This document shows positions 1-8,709 of a stretch of 64,000 bases of DNA, piece after piece (the first letter of the stretch is position 1; each line of letters opens with the position of its first letter). The notes under the pieces are model-generated. The model did no database searches. It had not been told where the DNA came from and saw only the letters and a program-made list of their open reading frames with translations. Source of the DNA: Streptococcus sanguinis (GTDB taxonomy: Bacteria > Bacillota > Bacilli > Lactobacillales > Streptococcaceae); assembly GCF_001078705.1 (NCBI RefSeq), contig NZ_CDMW01000001.1, forward strand, positions 1,233,541 to 1,297,540, written 5' to 3'. Position numbers and translations under genes: made by a program.

Positions 1-94
1 CTCTAAAAATCTAGTTTACTCCTATTTCCACACCTTTCTAGTATAAGCTATTTTAAGGATTTTGACAAATCTCTTTTAGGATTTCCTACAGGTC

Positions 95-134
95 TTGACC
101 TTTCTGCAAAAACAGTGTACTATACTAGTGTATA
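95..134 (+). promoter_or_regulatory. niaX promoter with candidate NiaR operator
   Basis: TTGACC at 95-100 and TACTAT at 118-123 are 17 bases apart. The -10 overlaps an inverted repeat, TATAC (121-125) and GTATA (130-134) around a 4-base centre. NiaR, encoded just downstream, represses niacin transporter genes in Firmicutes, so an operator covering the -10 fits. The assignment is inferred from position and symmetry. Confidence 0.5.
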
Positions 135-155
135 TACAGATAAAAAGGAGTCGCT

Positions 156-680
156 ATGAAACCAAAATCTAAAAATCAGTTTATGACACTGACCGCTTTT
201 TTGACTGCACTAGCTATTGTTATCCCACTGGTTATGCCGATTAAAATTGTCATTCCGCCCGCTTCCTTCACCTTAGCCAGTCATGTCGCTATCTTTCTGG
301 CTATGTTTATCTCCCCTCTCATGACGGTGATTGTCGTGATTGGTTCTACTATTGGATTTGGAATGTCCGGACTTCCTTTTATCATCACGCTTAGGGCCCT
401 GTCCCACTTGCTCTTCGCTAGCATAGGCGCTCTTTATCTTCAAAAGCACCCTGACACACTGGACAGCCAGAAGAAGACTTGGATATTTAATTTCCTGCTA
501 GCCTTGATTCATGCCTTTGGCGAAGTGGTCGTCTGCATCCTCTTTTACACAACGTCTGCCTATCCTGCTAATGCTTTCTATATCTTATTTGGTCTGGTTG
601 GACTTGGTACGGTCATTCATAGCATGGTCGACTTTGTCATTGCTAAGTTCATCTATAAAGCGCTGAAAAAGATTCGCTAG
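156..680 (+). CDS. niaX: NiaX-like niacin transporter, ECF S component
   Basis: A 174-residue, very hydrophobic protein with about five or six membrane segments, a size and topology typical of substrate-binding S components of energy-coupling factor transporters. It would bind niacin in the membrane and use the shared EcfAAT module encoded elsewhere. AAAAAGGAG lies 5 bases before the ATG. The next gene encodes a NiaR-type niacin-responsive repressor, which is the main reason for assigning niacin as substrate. The sequence alone does not prove the ligand. Confidence 0.75.
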   Translation: MKPKSKNQFMTLTAFLTALAIVIPLVMPIKIVIPPASFTLASHVAIFLAMFISPLMTVIVVIGSTIGFGMSGLPFIITLRALSHLLFASIGALYLQKHPDTLDSQKKTWIFNFLLALIHAFGEVVVCILFYTTSAYPANAFYILFGLVGLGTVIHSMVDFVIAKFIYKALKKIR

Positions 681-718
681 AGCTTGAAGATTCCTGACTT
701 TTGGTTTACAATGAAGCT

Positions 719-1231
719 ATGACCAAGCAAAGACGAGAAGAACTATTAGACCTTTTGAAAACATCATCTGCTGCCCTCAATGGCCAGTCACTGGCGGAGC
801 ATTTCCATGTGACCAGACAGATTATCGTGCAAGATATTGCCCTCTTGCGGGCTGATGGTGCCCCCATCCTCTCAACCAATCGTGGCTATCTTTATAAAGA
901 CCGCCAAGAAAATGCTGCTGTCCATCAGCTCTTCAAGGTTCAGCATGGGGCTGAGGATATGGAGGCCGAGCTGCTGGCTATCGTGGATAATGGCGGCCGC
1001 GTGCAGACTATTTTGATTGAGCACCCGGTTTACGGCGAAATTCAGACTTACCTGAAGCTGACCTGCCGCCGAGATGTCCAGCATTTTCTCCAACAGGTCG
1101 CATCCTGTGCCTTTCGCCCCTTATCTGAGCTGACAGATGGAGTCCACTATCACCTAGTACAAGCCGACTCCCAGCAGGATTTGGACTATGTAGAAGCCGC
1201 CTTGAGAGACCTAGGATTTTTACAGGAATAA
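719..1231 (+). CDS. niaR: NiaR-type niacin-responsive transcription repressor (HTH plus 3H domain)
   Basis: 170 residues from the ATG at 719; an in-frame TTG at 701 would add six residues. Residues 4-60 form a DeoR/HTH_11-like winged helix. Residues 70-168 match the 3H domain, with histidines at 76 (QHGAED), 102 (EHPVYG) and 143/145 (GVHYH) expected to bind metal and niacin. The family represses NAD precursor uptake and synthesis genes when niacin is plentiful. It lies 38 bases after niaX and probably shares its promoter, so it would repress its own transcription. The ribosome binding site is weak. Confidence 0.82.
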   Translation: MTKQRREELLDLLKTSSAALNGQSLAEHFHVTRQIIVQDIALLRADGAPILSTNRGYLYKDRQENAAVHQLFKVQHGAEDMEAELLAIVDNGGRVQTILIEHPVYGEIQTYLKLTCRRDVQHFLQQVASCAFRPLSELTDGVHYHLVQADSQQDLDYVEAALRDLGFLQE

Positions 1232-1241
1232 ATAACAAGAA

Positions 1242-1279
1242 AAAAAGACTGATTAGGCCCCAACCTAGTCAGTCTTTTT
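1242..1279. terminator. Bidirectional terminator between niaR and mutX
   Basis: AAAAAGACTGATTAGG (1242-1257) pairs with CCTAGTCAGTCTTTTT (1264-1279) around CCCCAA. A run of A on one side and T on the other serves both converging genes. The stop codon of the minus-strand Nudix gene lies in the tail. Confidence 0.85.
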
Positions 1280-1745
1280 AGTACATACTCTTGCGCCAGC
1301 CGCCTTCGATGCGCTCGTGATAGTAATATTCCGACAGTTCCTCATCTTCCATCATACGCAGAAGTTCTAACATATCGTAGGCCAAGTCTAGCTGTGGCAG
1401 GGTTTCCTTGTCTACCCAAGAGATCTCGCCCTCTTCAGTCGAGTGAATCTGACCAGAAAATTCGGTCGCTTTGTAACAAAAGACAATGTAGCGAACCCCT
1501 TCATCCGTATGCCAGTTCTTTACCCCAACCAGTTTTGGATGAGCAATAGTCAAACCTGTTTCCTCTAAAATCTCTCGGACAACCGCATCATGGAGAGACT
1601 CACCCTTCTCAATATGCCCACCAGGAAAAGCATATCCAGACCAGTGATTTCGTTCAGGAGAACGGTATTGGACCAGGACTTTACCTCGCGACACATCTTC
1701 AACAAGGCAGATGTTTGTTAGGATTGTTTCTTGGGAACGGGACAT
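1278..1745 (-). CDS. mutX: Nudix hydrolase, MutX-like 8-oxo-dGTP diphosphatase
   Basis: 155 residues. The Nudix box runs over residues 43-65 (GHIEKGE...REILEETGL) with all catalytic Glu/Arg positions present (E49, R57, E58, E61, E62). The start (SRSQETILTNIC) and the GYAFPGGH context resemble pneumococcal MutX, which removes oxidised dGTP from the nucleotide pool. It converges on niaR through a shared terminator. Upstream lies a run of minus-strand membrane genes. Substrate is inferred from similarity; other Nudix substrates are possible. Confidence 0.75.
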   Translation of the reverse strand: MSRSQETILTNICLVEDVSRGKVLVQYRSPERNHWSGYAFPGGHIEKGESLHDAVVREILEETGLTIAHPKLVGVKNWHTDEGVRYIVFCYKATEFSGQIHSTEEGEISWVDKETLPQLDLAYDMLELLRMMEDEELSEYYYHERIEGGWRKSMY

Positions 1746-1768
1746 GGGTTCTCTCGCTTTCTAAGTTA

Positions 1769-2212
1769 TTAAAACATATCTTCGTTATATTTCACTTCTG
1801 ACTTCATGACAAAGGGATTGATCAATTCATGATGCTCATAGGTACTATGAACCACAAAACCTCTGACAATGATGATTTCTTTATCTTGTATATGATAGTC
1901 TATATTGATGGGCATTGCTGGATCTGAGACGATTGACAAAGCAAAGAATGCCGAAAACCAAAGATAAAGTGCCACCAATCCACTGAATAATTGAAAAATA
2001 AGGTGATACCAGTGAAAATCTCTTGTCCTAAAAAAGACTATCCAAGGATGGATAAAGAAGGTCAAACAAAGAATAAAAAACCAGCTATTCCAAAAAACTG
2101 GAGTAAAGGATAGACCAAAAGGTAACAAAATCAAATGAAGAATGACAAAGGTTAGCAAGGCCAGATAGAGTGTTATAAATGAAAATAACTTAGATAGATT
2201 TTCTTTGGTCAT
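1769..2212 (-). CDS. Small membrane protein of unknown function
   Basis: 147 residues from the ATG at 2212, chosen because AGAGGA lies 6-7 bases upstream; an in-frame ATG at 2233 has no such site. The protein has about three or four hydrophobic segments (residues 8-30, 35-55, 62-95) and a polar C-terminal tail of about 45 residues (VSDPAMPINIDY onward). It overlaps the preceding gene by 23 bases, suggesting coupled translation. I do not recognise the family. AT-rich codon use and the paired membrane gene suggest a two-protein unit. Confidence 0.6.
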   Translation of the reverse strand: MTKENLSKLFSFITLYLALLTFVILHLILLPFGLSFTPVFWNSWFFILCLTFFIHPWIVFFRTRDFHWYHLIFQLFSGLVALYLWFSAFFALSIVSDPAMPINIDYHIQDKEIIIVRGFVVHSTYEHHELINPFVMKSEVKYNEDMF

Positions 2213-2732
2213 GTTTTTTCCTCTTTTTTTCATTATATTTTAAAATCAACATCGTTAACGCTGGAATGAAGAAAAAGATTAGATAGGTGGCAATTGGAAA
2301 CCAAACATAGCGAGGATTCAAGTTCCACAATGGTGGCAGAAATCCCTCTCCATCTTCTAATTCTATTCCTATAAAATAATGCAAAAGAAAAAGTAGACCA
2401 TTAAGATAAAGAAAAACTTCTGAGATATCTTTCAGCGAGTTGCTCCCCTCTCCTCTCAGACTTCCAAACCAAGAATTGAATGGAAAAGTGATCAAAAGAA
2501 ACAAATTTAAATACAAGGGGCTAATATAACTAAACTCACGAAGCGGAGCAGGAATACTCTCATTACCAAATGTTAAATATCCCACGCCAAGACCAACCAT
2601 TATAAAGAATATATAACCTAAAAGAGCTTCTACTATCCAATGCTTTTCCAACCAAAGGATAAACCTGTTCCCCTGAACTTTTACTTTTACTTTTCTTTTG
2701 TTTTTATTTTTCTTTTTGGTTTTACTTCTCAT
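2190..2732 (-). CDS. Membrane protein with Lys/Arg-rich start, unknown function
   Basis: 180 residues. Residues 2-20 are nearly all Lys, Arg, Asn and Val (KTKKKNKNKRK), followed by about four membrane segments (residues 34-55, 65-85, 105-125, 140-165) and a basic tail (KYNEKKRKKHDQ). GGAG lies 8 bases before the ATG, inside the end of the DUF1697 gene, with which it overlaps by 11 bases. The basic ends predict both termini in the cytoplasm. I do not recognise a family; expression is probably coupled to both neighbours. Confidence 0.6.
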   Translation of the reverse strand: MRSKTKKKNKNKRKVKVKVQGNRFILWLEKHWIVEALLGYIFFIMVGLGVGYLTFGNESIPAPLREFSYISPLYLNLFLLITFPFNSWFGSLRGEGSNSLKDISEVFLYLNGLLFLLHYFIGIELEDGEGFLPPLWNLNPRYVWFPIATYLIFFFIPALTMLILKYNEKKRKKHDQRKSI

Positions 2733-3267
2733 TCACCAACTCCACAATCTTCTGGAAAGTCTTGCCGTTTCGGATAGTCAGTTGTTTGTAGAAACTGGAC
2801 TTGAGCAGTTTCTTATGGTAGTTGGACTTGAGATAGTCCGCTTGGTCAGCATTCCTATAAAAGAAAGCCGTCTGCCCGAAATGCAGTTGTTCCTTGTCAT
2901 TTGCCCAGCTGCCTGCCAGCTCTTGAACACTCTCCCTATCTGTCTCGGGCAGATAAAAGAGAACATCTCGCCGAAAGGCTGTCTCATCCTGCCACCAAGT
3001 AGGCAGATTGGCTGTTTCTTTTTCAAGAATGGCAGAGCTGACAAGGACAAAAGGCAGAGGAAAATCGTAAGACCGGCTGAAATAAACCGACAAGATCTCC
3101 CGAATCCTCTCCTCCTGCTCCTCGCTATCAAAGAAAAGATTGCCGCTATTGATGTAGGAAACTGGATTTTCAAAACCCAACCCAGCCAAATCCTTCTTCA
3201 AATCAGCCATAACAACCTTGTTTTTCCCGCCGACATTAATGCCACGGAGTAAAAGTGCATAACGCAT
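2722..3267 (-). CDS. DUF1697 family protein
   Basis: 181 residues, the usual length for DUF1697. The family signature is clear: LLRGINVGGKNKVVMADLK at residues 5-23, YINSGN at 38-43, and the later WWQDETAFRRDVLFYLP segment. It is a soluble protein with no established enzymatic role. AAGGAG lies 8 bases before the ATG. It heads a minus-strand run with two overlapping membrane genes downstream, though shared function is not evident. Confidence 0.85.
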   Translation of the reverse strand: MRYALLLRGINVGGKNKVVMADLKKDLAGLGFENPVSYINSGNLFFDSEEQEERIREILSVYFSRSYDFPLPFVLVSSAILEKETANLPTWWQDETAFRRDVLFYLPETDRESVQELAGSWANDKEQLHFGQTAFFYRNADQADYLKSNYHKKLLKSSFYKQLTIRNGKTFQKIVELVNEK

Positions 3268-3303
3268 ATAGTGCTCCTTAAAAATATATCTATTATTTCC
3301 AAA

Positions 3304-3801
3304 CTAACTATTAGAGTTTTTCGAGTAGATCATCCGTTTTTCTTTCACGGCTTTTCCTAGGTCAATGACCTTTTCCTCGCCGTCAAAAACAAAACCCATT
3401 TTTTCATAAAAGGCGATGGCACGTTTGTTATCTTCTAAAACCCATAACATAATCTCTTGATAACCATCCAAGGCAGCAAAAGCAGCCTTCATTAACTGCT
3501 GTCCTATACCCTTGCCATAATAATCTTTTAAGACATACAAGGCGAAAATTTCACCAGCTATCCTAGCTGAATCTCGAAAATCACCGTAGCTAACAAAGCC
3601 GACCACTTTAGCACCATCCAAAGCAATCAAGGTATTTTCAGGATACTTTTGACTATAAAACCGACACTTATCCAAAGTCATCTGCTCTTGAAATTCTGCA
3701 GGCAAAATCTCATCATAAGCTTCACGCCATGTCTGCCAATGAACTCGGGATTTCCCTTCTATCTCCTCAGCTGTTTCCATTGCTTTGATAGTGATAACCA
3801 T
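3304..3801 (-). CDS. GNAT family N-acetyltransferase
   Basis: 165 residues from the ATG at 3801, chosen because AAGGAG precedes it by about 7 bases; a longer in-frame ORF reaches 3852 without such a site. The acetyl-CoA binding motif is visible (YGKGIGQQLMKAA), preceded by FALYVLKDY and followed by the usual LWVLEDNKRAIAFYEKMGF segment. It transfers an acetyl group to an unknown amine acceptor. It lies between two unrelated minus-strand genes with no clear partner. Confidence 0.8.
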   Translation of the reverse strand: MVITIKAMETAEEIEGKSRVHWQTWREAYDEILPAEFQEQMTLDKCRFYSQKYPENTLIALDGAKVVGFVSYGDFRDSARIAGEIFALYVLKDYYGKGIGQQLMKAAFAALDGYQEIMLWVLEDNKRAIAFYEKMGFVFDGEEKVIDLGKAVKEKRMIYSKNSNS

Positions 3802-3832
3802 TTGTTTTTCTCCTTGAATAAAACTATCTAAA

Positions 3833-4609
3833 TTATTCCGCCTGAAAACCATTGCTATCTAATTTCCCATTTTCTCCCCAAACAACTACATAAACATTTT
3901 TGGGTAAGCTAGTAAAATCAATATAGTCACTTAAACTCGCACCTTCAGGAACATCTCCTTCCAGATATAGATCGAAAAACAACAGAACCTCATAATTTTC
4001 CGATAAACGAATGAAATCTTTTCTCAAATTCTTTATTTCTTCTGCCGATGCTTCATACTTCTCTGTCTTAGGATTATACTTTAATTTCTTTTTTATTTGA
4101 ACCAAATCTCGATAAAATTCCTTTTTGGCGTCTGTTACATCATAATCTAAATCTGTACTCAGCTTCTTAAATTTCACTGGCTTTAGAACAGACTCTTTAT
4201 CAAAATATAAGGCATTCAGCATAGGGTGTGAATTTGTATCTAAGACAGAAGAAAAGGTAAGATCTGTTAATAACGAAGATGGTTCATCATCATTATTAGC
4301 ATAATAGGAATAAGTCCCATCTTCTAATTCATCTGTTAAAATTTTTTCTGCATCTTCTGCTACTTGAACTTTGACATCATATTCATAAGTAACATGACTA
4401 ACCCAAGTTGGAATCTCTATGTTCTTAACCTCCAATCCTAAATTATCTTCAAAAGCTGTATGTACTACATATTCAATACGCTGTTTTTCTTCTTTAGAAA
4501 CTAATTTAGTTGGTAAGTATGCCCAAACAAATTGAACTATCGGTATCATGCCTATCACAAAAATTGAAATAAAGAAAATAAATATTAGTTTAATTAGTTC
4601 TTTTTTCAC
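3833..4609 (-). CDS. Membrane-anchored extracytoplasmic protein of unknown function
   Basis: 258 residues from a GTG start at 4609, with AGAGGGGG upstream. Residues 5-32 form one hydrophobic signal-anchor; the rest (about 225 residues) is acidic and polar and should lie outside the membrane. No lipobox Cys is present. No family is recognised. The layout, one N-terminal anchor and a hydrophilic exterior domain, resembles the protein at 7984-8709, but I see no sequence match. It lies downstream of uvrB in the same direction. Confidence 0.55.
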   Translation of the reverse strand: MKKELIKLIFIFFISIFVIGMIPIVQFVWAYLPTKLVSKEEKQRIEYVVHTAFEDNLGLEVKNIEIPTWVSHVTYEYDVKVQVAEDAEKILTDELEDGTYSYYANNDDEPSSLLTDLTFSSVLDTNSHPMLNALYFDKESVLKPVKFKKLSTDLDYDVTDAKKEFYRDLVQIKKKLKYNPKTEKYEASAEEIKNLRKDFIRLSENYEVLLFFDLYLEGDVPEGASLSDYIDFTSLPKNVYVVVWGENGKLDSNGFQAE

Positions 4610-4717
4610 TTCAATTCCCCCTCTTAAACTTCTCTAACTTATTTTTTTACATAGTGACTCATTGACTAGAGATATAATTAAGAGCTTAGCTTGCAACTTT
4701 GGTACTAACTGTATTTT

Positions 4718-6706
4718 CTAATCCATCGCCTTTATTTCCAGAATCATATCGCGAATCTGTGCAGCCAGTTCAAAGTCGAGGAGTCCGGCAGCTTCTTGCA
4801 TCTGAGCTTCCAGTTTCTTGATCATGTCCTTGCGTTCTTGCTTGTTGAGGCTTTCGATTTCGACTGTTTCTTCCTTGTCTGGTAGGGAAGCCTTGGTCAC
4901 GCTGATCAGGTCTCGGATTTCTTTCTTGATGGTCTGGGGTACAATGCCATGCTCTTCATTATAAGCCATCTGGATTGCCCGACGGCGGGCAGTTTCATCA
5001 ATAGCGCGCTGCATGGACTGGGTCATGGTATCTGCATACATAATCACATGACCCTCACTGTTGCGGGCTGCCCGGCCGATGGTCTGGATAAGACCGCGTT
5101 CGTTGCGGAGAAAACCTTCCTTGTCCGCATCAAGGATTGCCACCAGACTAACCTCGGGAACGTCGATTCCCTCACGCAGCAAGTTAATCCCAACCAAAAC
5201 GTCAAAGACACCCAAGCGTAAGTCGCGGATAATCTCAGTCCGTTCCAAGGTCTTGATGTCTGAGTGCATGTACTTGACCTTGACGCCCATTTCCTTGAAA
5301 TAGTCGGTCAGATCTTCTGCCATCTTCTTGGTCAGGGTGGTGATAAAGGTTCGCTCATTCTTCTCTGCACGCGCAGTGATTTCGCCCAAAAGGTCATCAA
5401 TCTGTCCCATAGTCGGGCGGACTTCCACCTCTGGATCCAGAAGCCCGGTTGGCCGGATAATTTGCTCAATAACAGTATCCGTCTGTTCATTTTCATAGTC
5501 GCCCGGCGTAGCCGATACATAGACAATCTGGTGAACATGGCTTTCAAATTCTTCTCGGCGCAGCGGACGATTGTCCAAGGCAGACGGCAAGCGGAAACCA
5601 TAATTAACCAGCATCTCCTTACGAGAGCGGTCGCCATTGTACATACCGCGAATCTGCCCCATGGTCATGTGACTCTCGTCAATCATAATCAAGAAATCAT
5701 CAGGGAAAAAGTCCAGAAGGGTATAAGGCGGCTCTCCTTCGCTCCGACCATCCATGTGGCGAGAATAGTTCTCAACACCGTTTGTATAGCCCATTTCACG
5801 CAGCATTTCGATATCGTACTCTGTGCGTTGCTTCAAGCGCTGAGCTTCCAGAAGCTTGCCTTCCTTCTCAAAGATAGCCAGTTGCTCCTCCAGCTCGGCC
5901 TGAATCTTAGCAATCGCTACTTCCATGTGGTCTTCATTGGTTACGAAGTGAGTGGCTGGGAAGATGGCCAAATGGTCCACTTCACCCAAGACTCGACCTG
6001 TCAAGGCTTCGACCTCACGAATCCGGTCGATTTCGTCTCCGAAAAACTCTATCCGAAAGGCATGCTCATCCCGAGAAGCTGGGAAAATCTCTACCACATC
6101 ACCACGAACCCGGAATTTCCCCCGCTGAAAGTCAATGTCATTACGCTCAAACTGGATATCAACCAAATCATTAAGCAGCTTGTCACGGGAAATCTCTAAT
6201 CCAGGACGCAGGCTAACCACGCTATCGGAGTATTCCTTTGGTGATCCCAGACCATAGATACAAGAGACTGAAGCCACGACAATCACATCATTGCGCTCCA
6301 AGAGAGCTGATGTCGCTGAGTGACGGAGCTTGTCAATCTCGTCATTGACCGAGCTATCCTTTTCGATATAAGTATCACTGGAAGGCACATAGGCCTCAGG
6401 CTGGTAGTAATCATAGTAGGAAACGAAGTATTCCACGGCGTTATTAGGGAAGAACTCCTTGAACTCGCCATAAAGCTGGCCTGCCAGCGTTTTATTATGG
6501 GCAATAACCAGAGTCGGCTTGTTGACCTGAGCGATAACCTGACTCATGGTATAGGTCTTACCAGTACCAGTCGCTCCCATGAGAATCTGGGCCTTCTCGC
6601 CCCCTTCGATATTATCCACTAGCTGCTCGATAGCCTGGGGCTGATCTCCTGAAGGCTCGTACTTGGAAACCAATTCAAATTTATTATCTGTTATTCTGTT
6701 AATCAT
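4718..6706 (-). CDS. uvrB: UvrABC excision nuclease subunit B
   Basis: 662 residues, full length for UvrB. Walker A GATGTGKT is at residues 44-51, the damage-probing beta-hairpin ([12 protein letters not shown]) is near 97-108, and the helicase motif DESH is near residue 340. QTIGRAARN is motif VI, and a C-terminal UVR domain (residues about 622-658) binds UvrC. UvrB verifies the lesion delivered by UvrA and positions UvrC in nucleotide excision repair. It stands alone; no uvrA or uvrC is in the window, and streptococci generally lack a LexA SOS system. Confidence 0.97.
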   Translation of the reverse strand: MINRITDNKFELVSKYEPSGDQPQAIEQLVDNIEGGEKAQILMGATGTGKTYTMSQVIAQVNKPTLVIAHNKTLAGQLYGEFKEFFPNNAVEYFVSYYDYYQPEAYVPSSDTYIEKDSSVNDEIDKLRHSATSALLERNDVIVVASVSCIYGLGSPKEYSDSVVSLRPGLEISRDKLLNDLVDIQFERNDIDFQRGKFRVRGDVVEIFPASRDEHAFRIEFFGDEIDRIREVEALTGRVLGEVDHLAIFPATHFVTNEDHMEVAIAKIQAELEEQLAIFEKEGKLLEAQRLKQRTEYDIEMLREMGYTNGVENYSRHMDGRSEGEPPYTLLDFFPDDFLIMIDESHMTMGQIRGMYNGDRSRKEMLVNYGFRLPSALDNRPLRREEFESHVHQIVYVSATPGDYENEQTDTVIEQIIRPTGLLDPEVEVRPTMGQIDDLLGEITARAEKNERTFITTLTKKMAEDLTDYFKEMGVKVKYMHSDIKTLERTEIIRDLRLGVFDVLVGINLLREGIDVPEVSLVAILDADKEGFLRNERGLIQTIGRAARNSEGHVIMYADTMTQSMQRAIDETARRRAIQMAYNEEHGIVPQTIKKEIRDLISVTKASLPDKEETVEIESLNKQERKDMIKKLEAQMQEAAGLLDFELAAQIRDMILEIKAMD

Positions 6707-6836
6707 CTTTTATTCCTTAAATTGTGCTTCTATTATTTTACCATATTTGACCTATTTTCTCTGGATTTGGGTGTAGGTAGAATGGCCATACTTCTACCAT
6801 CTTATATACCTTGTCACACATCTCGTTAAAAGACAT

Positions 6837-6860
6837 AAAAAATGCCCAGCTCAACTGGGC
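6837..6860 (-). terminator. Terminator after CPBP gene
   Basis: GCCCAG (6844-6849) and CTGGGC (6855-6860) form a hairpin. Read on the minus strand it is followed by ATTTTTT, so it ends the transcript of the CPBP gene before uvrB. Confidence 0.8.
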
Positions 6861-6867
6861 GAAATGG

Positions 6868-7815
6868 TTATTTATTAAATATCAGCGCTTGCGGCAGACG
6901 ATTTTCTTTTTTGAGTGACCAGTAAAGAAAGGCAATGCAGCCAATCAGGACGATACTGGCAAAAATAGATCCTTCAGCACCAAAAGCCCCACCGGATAGC
7001 AAATCCACAGATGATTGTGAGCTATAGTTCAAGATTGAGGTAGATGCTCCTTGACCACTGACCTGAATACCATAGATATTTCCTTGCACAAAATTCCAAG
7101 CGCCGTGCATACCAGCCAGCACCCACATATTGTCATACTTGAGCATAAGGAAACAAGCAAAGATACCGTCTAGTATGATATTGACAATGGAAAGAATGGT
7201 CACACCAGGGTTAAAGAGGTGCAATGCCCCAAATAGAGCACTGGAAATCAAGATACCAATGAAGATATTTGACTTAGCGCTAACTGCTGGAAAGAGCCAA
7301 CCACGCGTCACTAGCTCTTCTGTCCCACCTTGGAGAATCCAGAAAGGAATGATAGCTAAGACAAAAACCAAAGACTGCAAGTTAACCTGACCAAATTTCA
7401 GACTGCCTGTCCCCGTGACCAAGAGCAAAACCACAACGATTGAAAACTGAACTGCTCCGATAAGGAAGCCTTTAAGGAGATTTTTGAACCAGTCTTGTTT
7501 ATAGAATCCCAAACTAGAAAAAGGACGCTTCTCACGATATCGAACCCAGAGGAAGACTGCTAGGGCGATAAAGAAGAAACCAGCTAACTGAAAAAAGACT
7601 GTATAGGGAGCAAGCACCGCCATTGCTTCTGCTCGATTAACTGTAGGATCTGCAAAACCAATCAAGAGTCCGACAACTATTCCAATTGGTAACAACCCGA
7701 CAAAACTTAAAATTCCTCCTCCATAAACAAAACCAATAGCGATTAAAATAGCTAACCAAACTGGTGGGATATAGCGCGATTGCTTGATAGCATCCAACAT
7801 ACGAGATTTAAACAT
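6868..7815 (-). CDS. CPBP family intramembrane glutamic endopeptidase (first paralog)
   Basis: 315 residues from the ATG at 7815, 8 bases after AAGGA; a GTG two codons earlier is possible. It is a polytopic membrane protein with the CPBP (Abi/CAAX-like) motifs: Glu-Glu in GGTEELVTRGW near residue 166, His in FGALHLFNPG near 199, and HGAWNF near 237. The family includes proteases that mature peptides and proteins that protect against bacteriocins. A clear paralog lies at 11170-12108, and the two bracket the LXG cassette. Own terminator at 6837-6860. Confidence 0.85.
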   Translation of the reverse strand: MFKSRMLDAIKQSRYIPPVWLAILIAIGFVYGGGILSFVGLLPIGIVVGLLIGFADPTVNRAEAMAVLAPYTVFFQLAGFFFIALAVFLWVRYREKRPFSSLGFYKQDWFKNLLKGFLIGAVQFSIVVVLLLVTGTGSLKFGQVNLQSLVFVLAIIPFWILQGGTEELVTRGWLFPAVSAKSNIFIGILISSALFGALHLFNPGVTILSIVNIILDGIFACFLMLKYDNMWVLAGMHGAWNFVQGNIYGIQVSGQGASTSILNYSSQSSVDLLSGGAFGAEGSIFASIVLIGCIAFLYWSLKKENRLPQALIFNK

Positions 7816-7983
7816 ATACACATTCCTTTCCTTGTTTGAATTTATTATAGCATATTATTTTAGTGCGGGCAAAAGCGGACGGTATGAACTATTTTAGTTT
7901 TCTTATCAACTTCAATACCCTAGCCCTTTTCAGTTCCTTACCCATTGACTCTATATCATTAAATAATAAACTAGAAAAATCTA

Positions 7984-8709
7984 TCAATCCCCTTCATTTT
8001 CTCTAGCAATCTCTTCAATATTTGCTATTTCTTCGTCTAACCGTTTATCAAACTCTGCCTTGTTCTTGAAAGGATAAGAATAAGTCCGCCAAGTGTACCA
8101 TTTAAGACCTTCCTCGCCTTTATAATACCACTCTATCTTGGTTGGTAGAAACTCTTTGTTATATGTGATGCGAATTTTGGAAAATTCTTGTTCCTTTAAA
8201 GCATACTTGAGTTCTAATTCTGGCACAAATTTACTTTCAAACAAGGACTTATCTACTACCGATTCCGTGCTTAATACTACTTGGTATTTTGATTTCTTTA
8301 TTTCATCAGTTGTGATATGTGAATTTAAGAGAGCAGAAGAGAACTCGTTGTAGTGGATTTCTTCGAAAGTCTGCTTTGCGTTTTCTGGATTACCATATCC
8401 TCCGAATACAGTATCATTTCTTATAGCAGTATGAAAAGGGAAAAAGAATAGTTTATTCTGTAAATCGAATCCAATACCATATTCATTATTATGCATTTTT
8501 GAATATTTTGGCTTTTGAACAAATACAAAGCGTTTCTGCTCCAGAATCTCCTGAGTCTTATTGGTGGTCCCAAACATAGACATCACTATTAGTATAATCC
8601 CTATAACCAGGATTAACCCTAAACTTAGTAGTGTAGTTTTTAAACTTATGATATTCTTCCACTTTCTCTTTTTCAGACATATCCTTTGTTCTTTCTTGCC
8701 AAGCTTCAT
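7984..8709 (-). CDS. Candidate LXG immunity protein, membrane-anchored
   Basis: 241 residues. A basic stretch (KKRKWKN) is followed by one membrane segment near residues 25-45, then a polar domain of about 195 residues that should face outward. The next start codon after the ATG at 8709 lies inside that segment, so the 8709 start is required for an anchored form. AAGGAGGAGG lies 11 bases upstream. It begins 152 bases before the LXG gene stops, in another frame. Position and topology fit a TipC-like immunity protein, which guards against toxins acting outside the membrane. I cannot confirm the family. Confidence 0.6.
   Translation of the reverse strand: MKLGKKEQRICLKKRKWKNIISLKTTLLSLGLILVIGIILIVMSMFGTTNKTQEILEQKRFVFVQKPKYSKMHNNEYGIGFDLQNKLFFFPFHTAIRNDTVFGGYGNPENAKQTFEEIHYNEFSSALLNSHITTDEIKKSKYQVVLSTESVVDKSLFESKFVPELELKYALKEQEFSKIRITYNKEFLPTKIEWYYKGEEGLKWYTWRTYSYPFKNKAEFDKRLDEEIANIEEIARENEGD

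Noticed and set aside
5264-6199. 311-codon plus-strand ORF
   Set aside because: It is antisense to the highly conserved uvrB coding frame, has no ribosome site and no recognisable domain.
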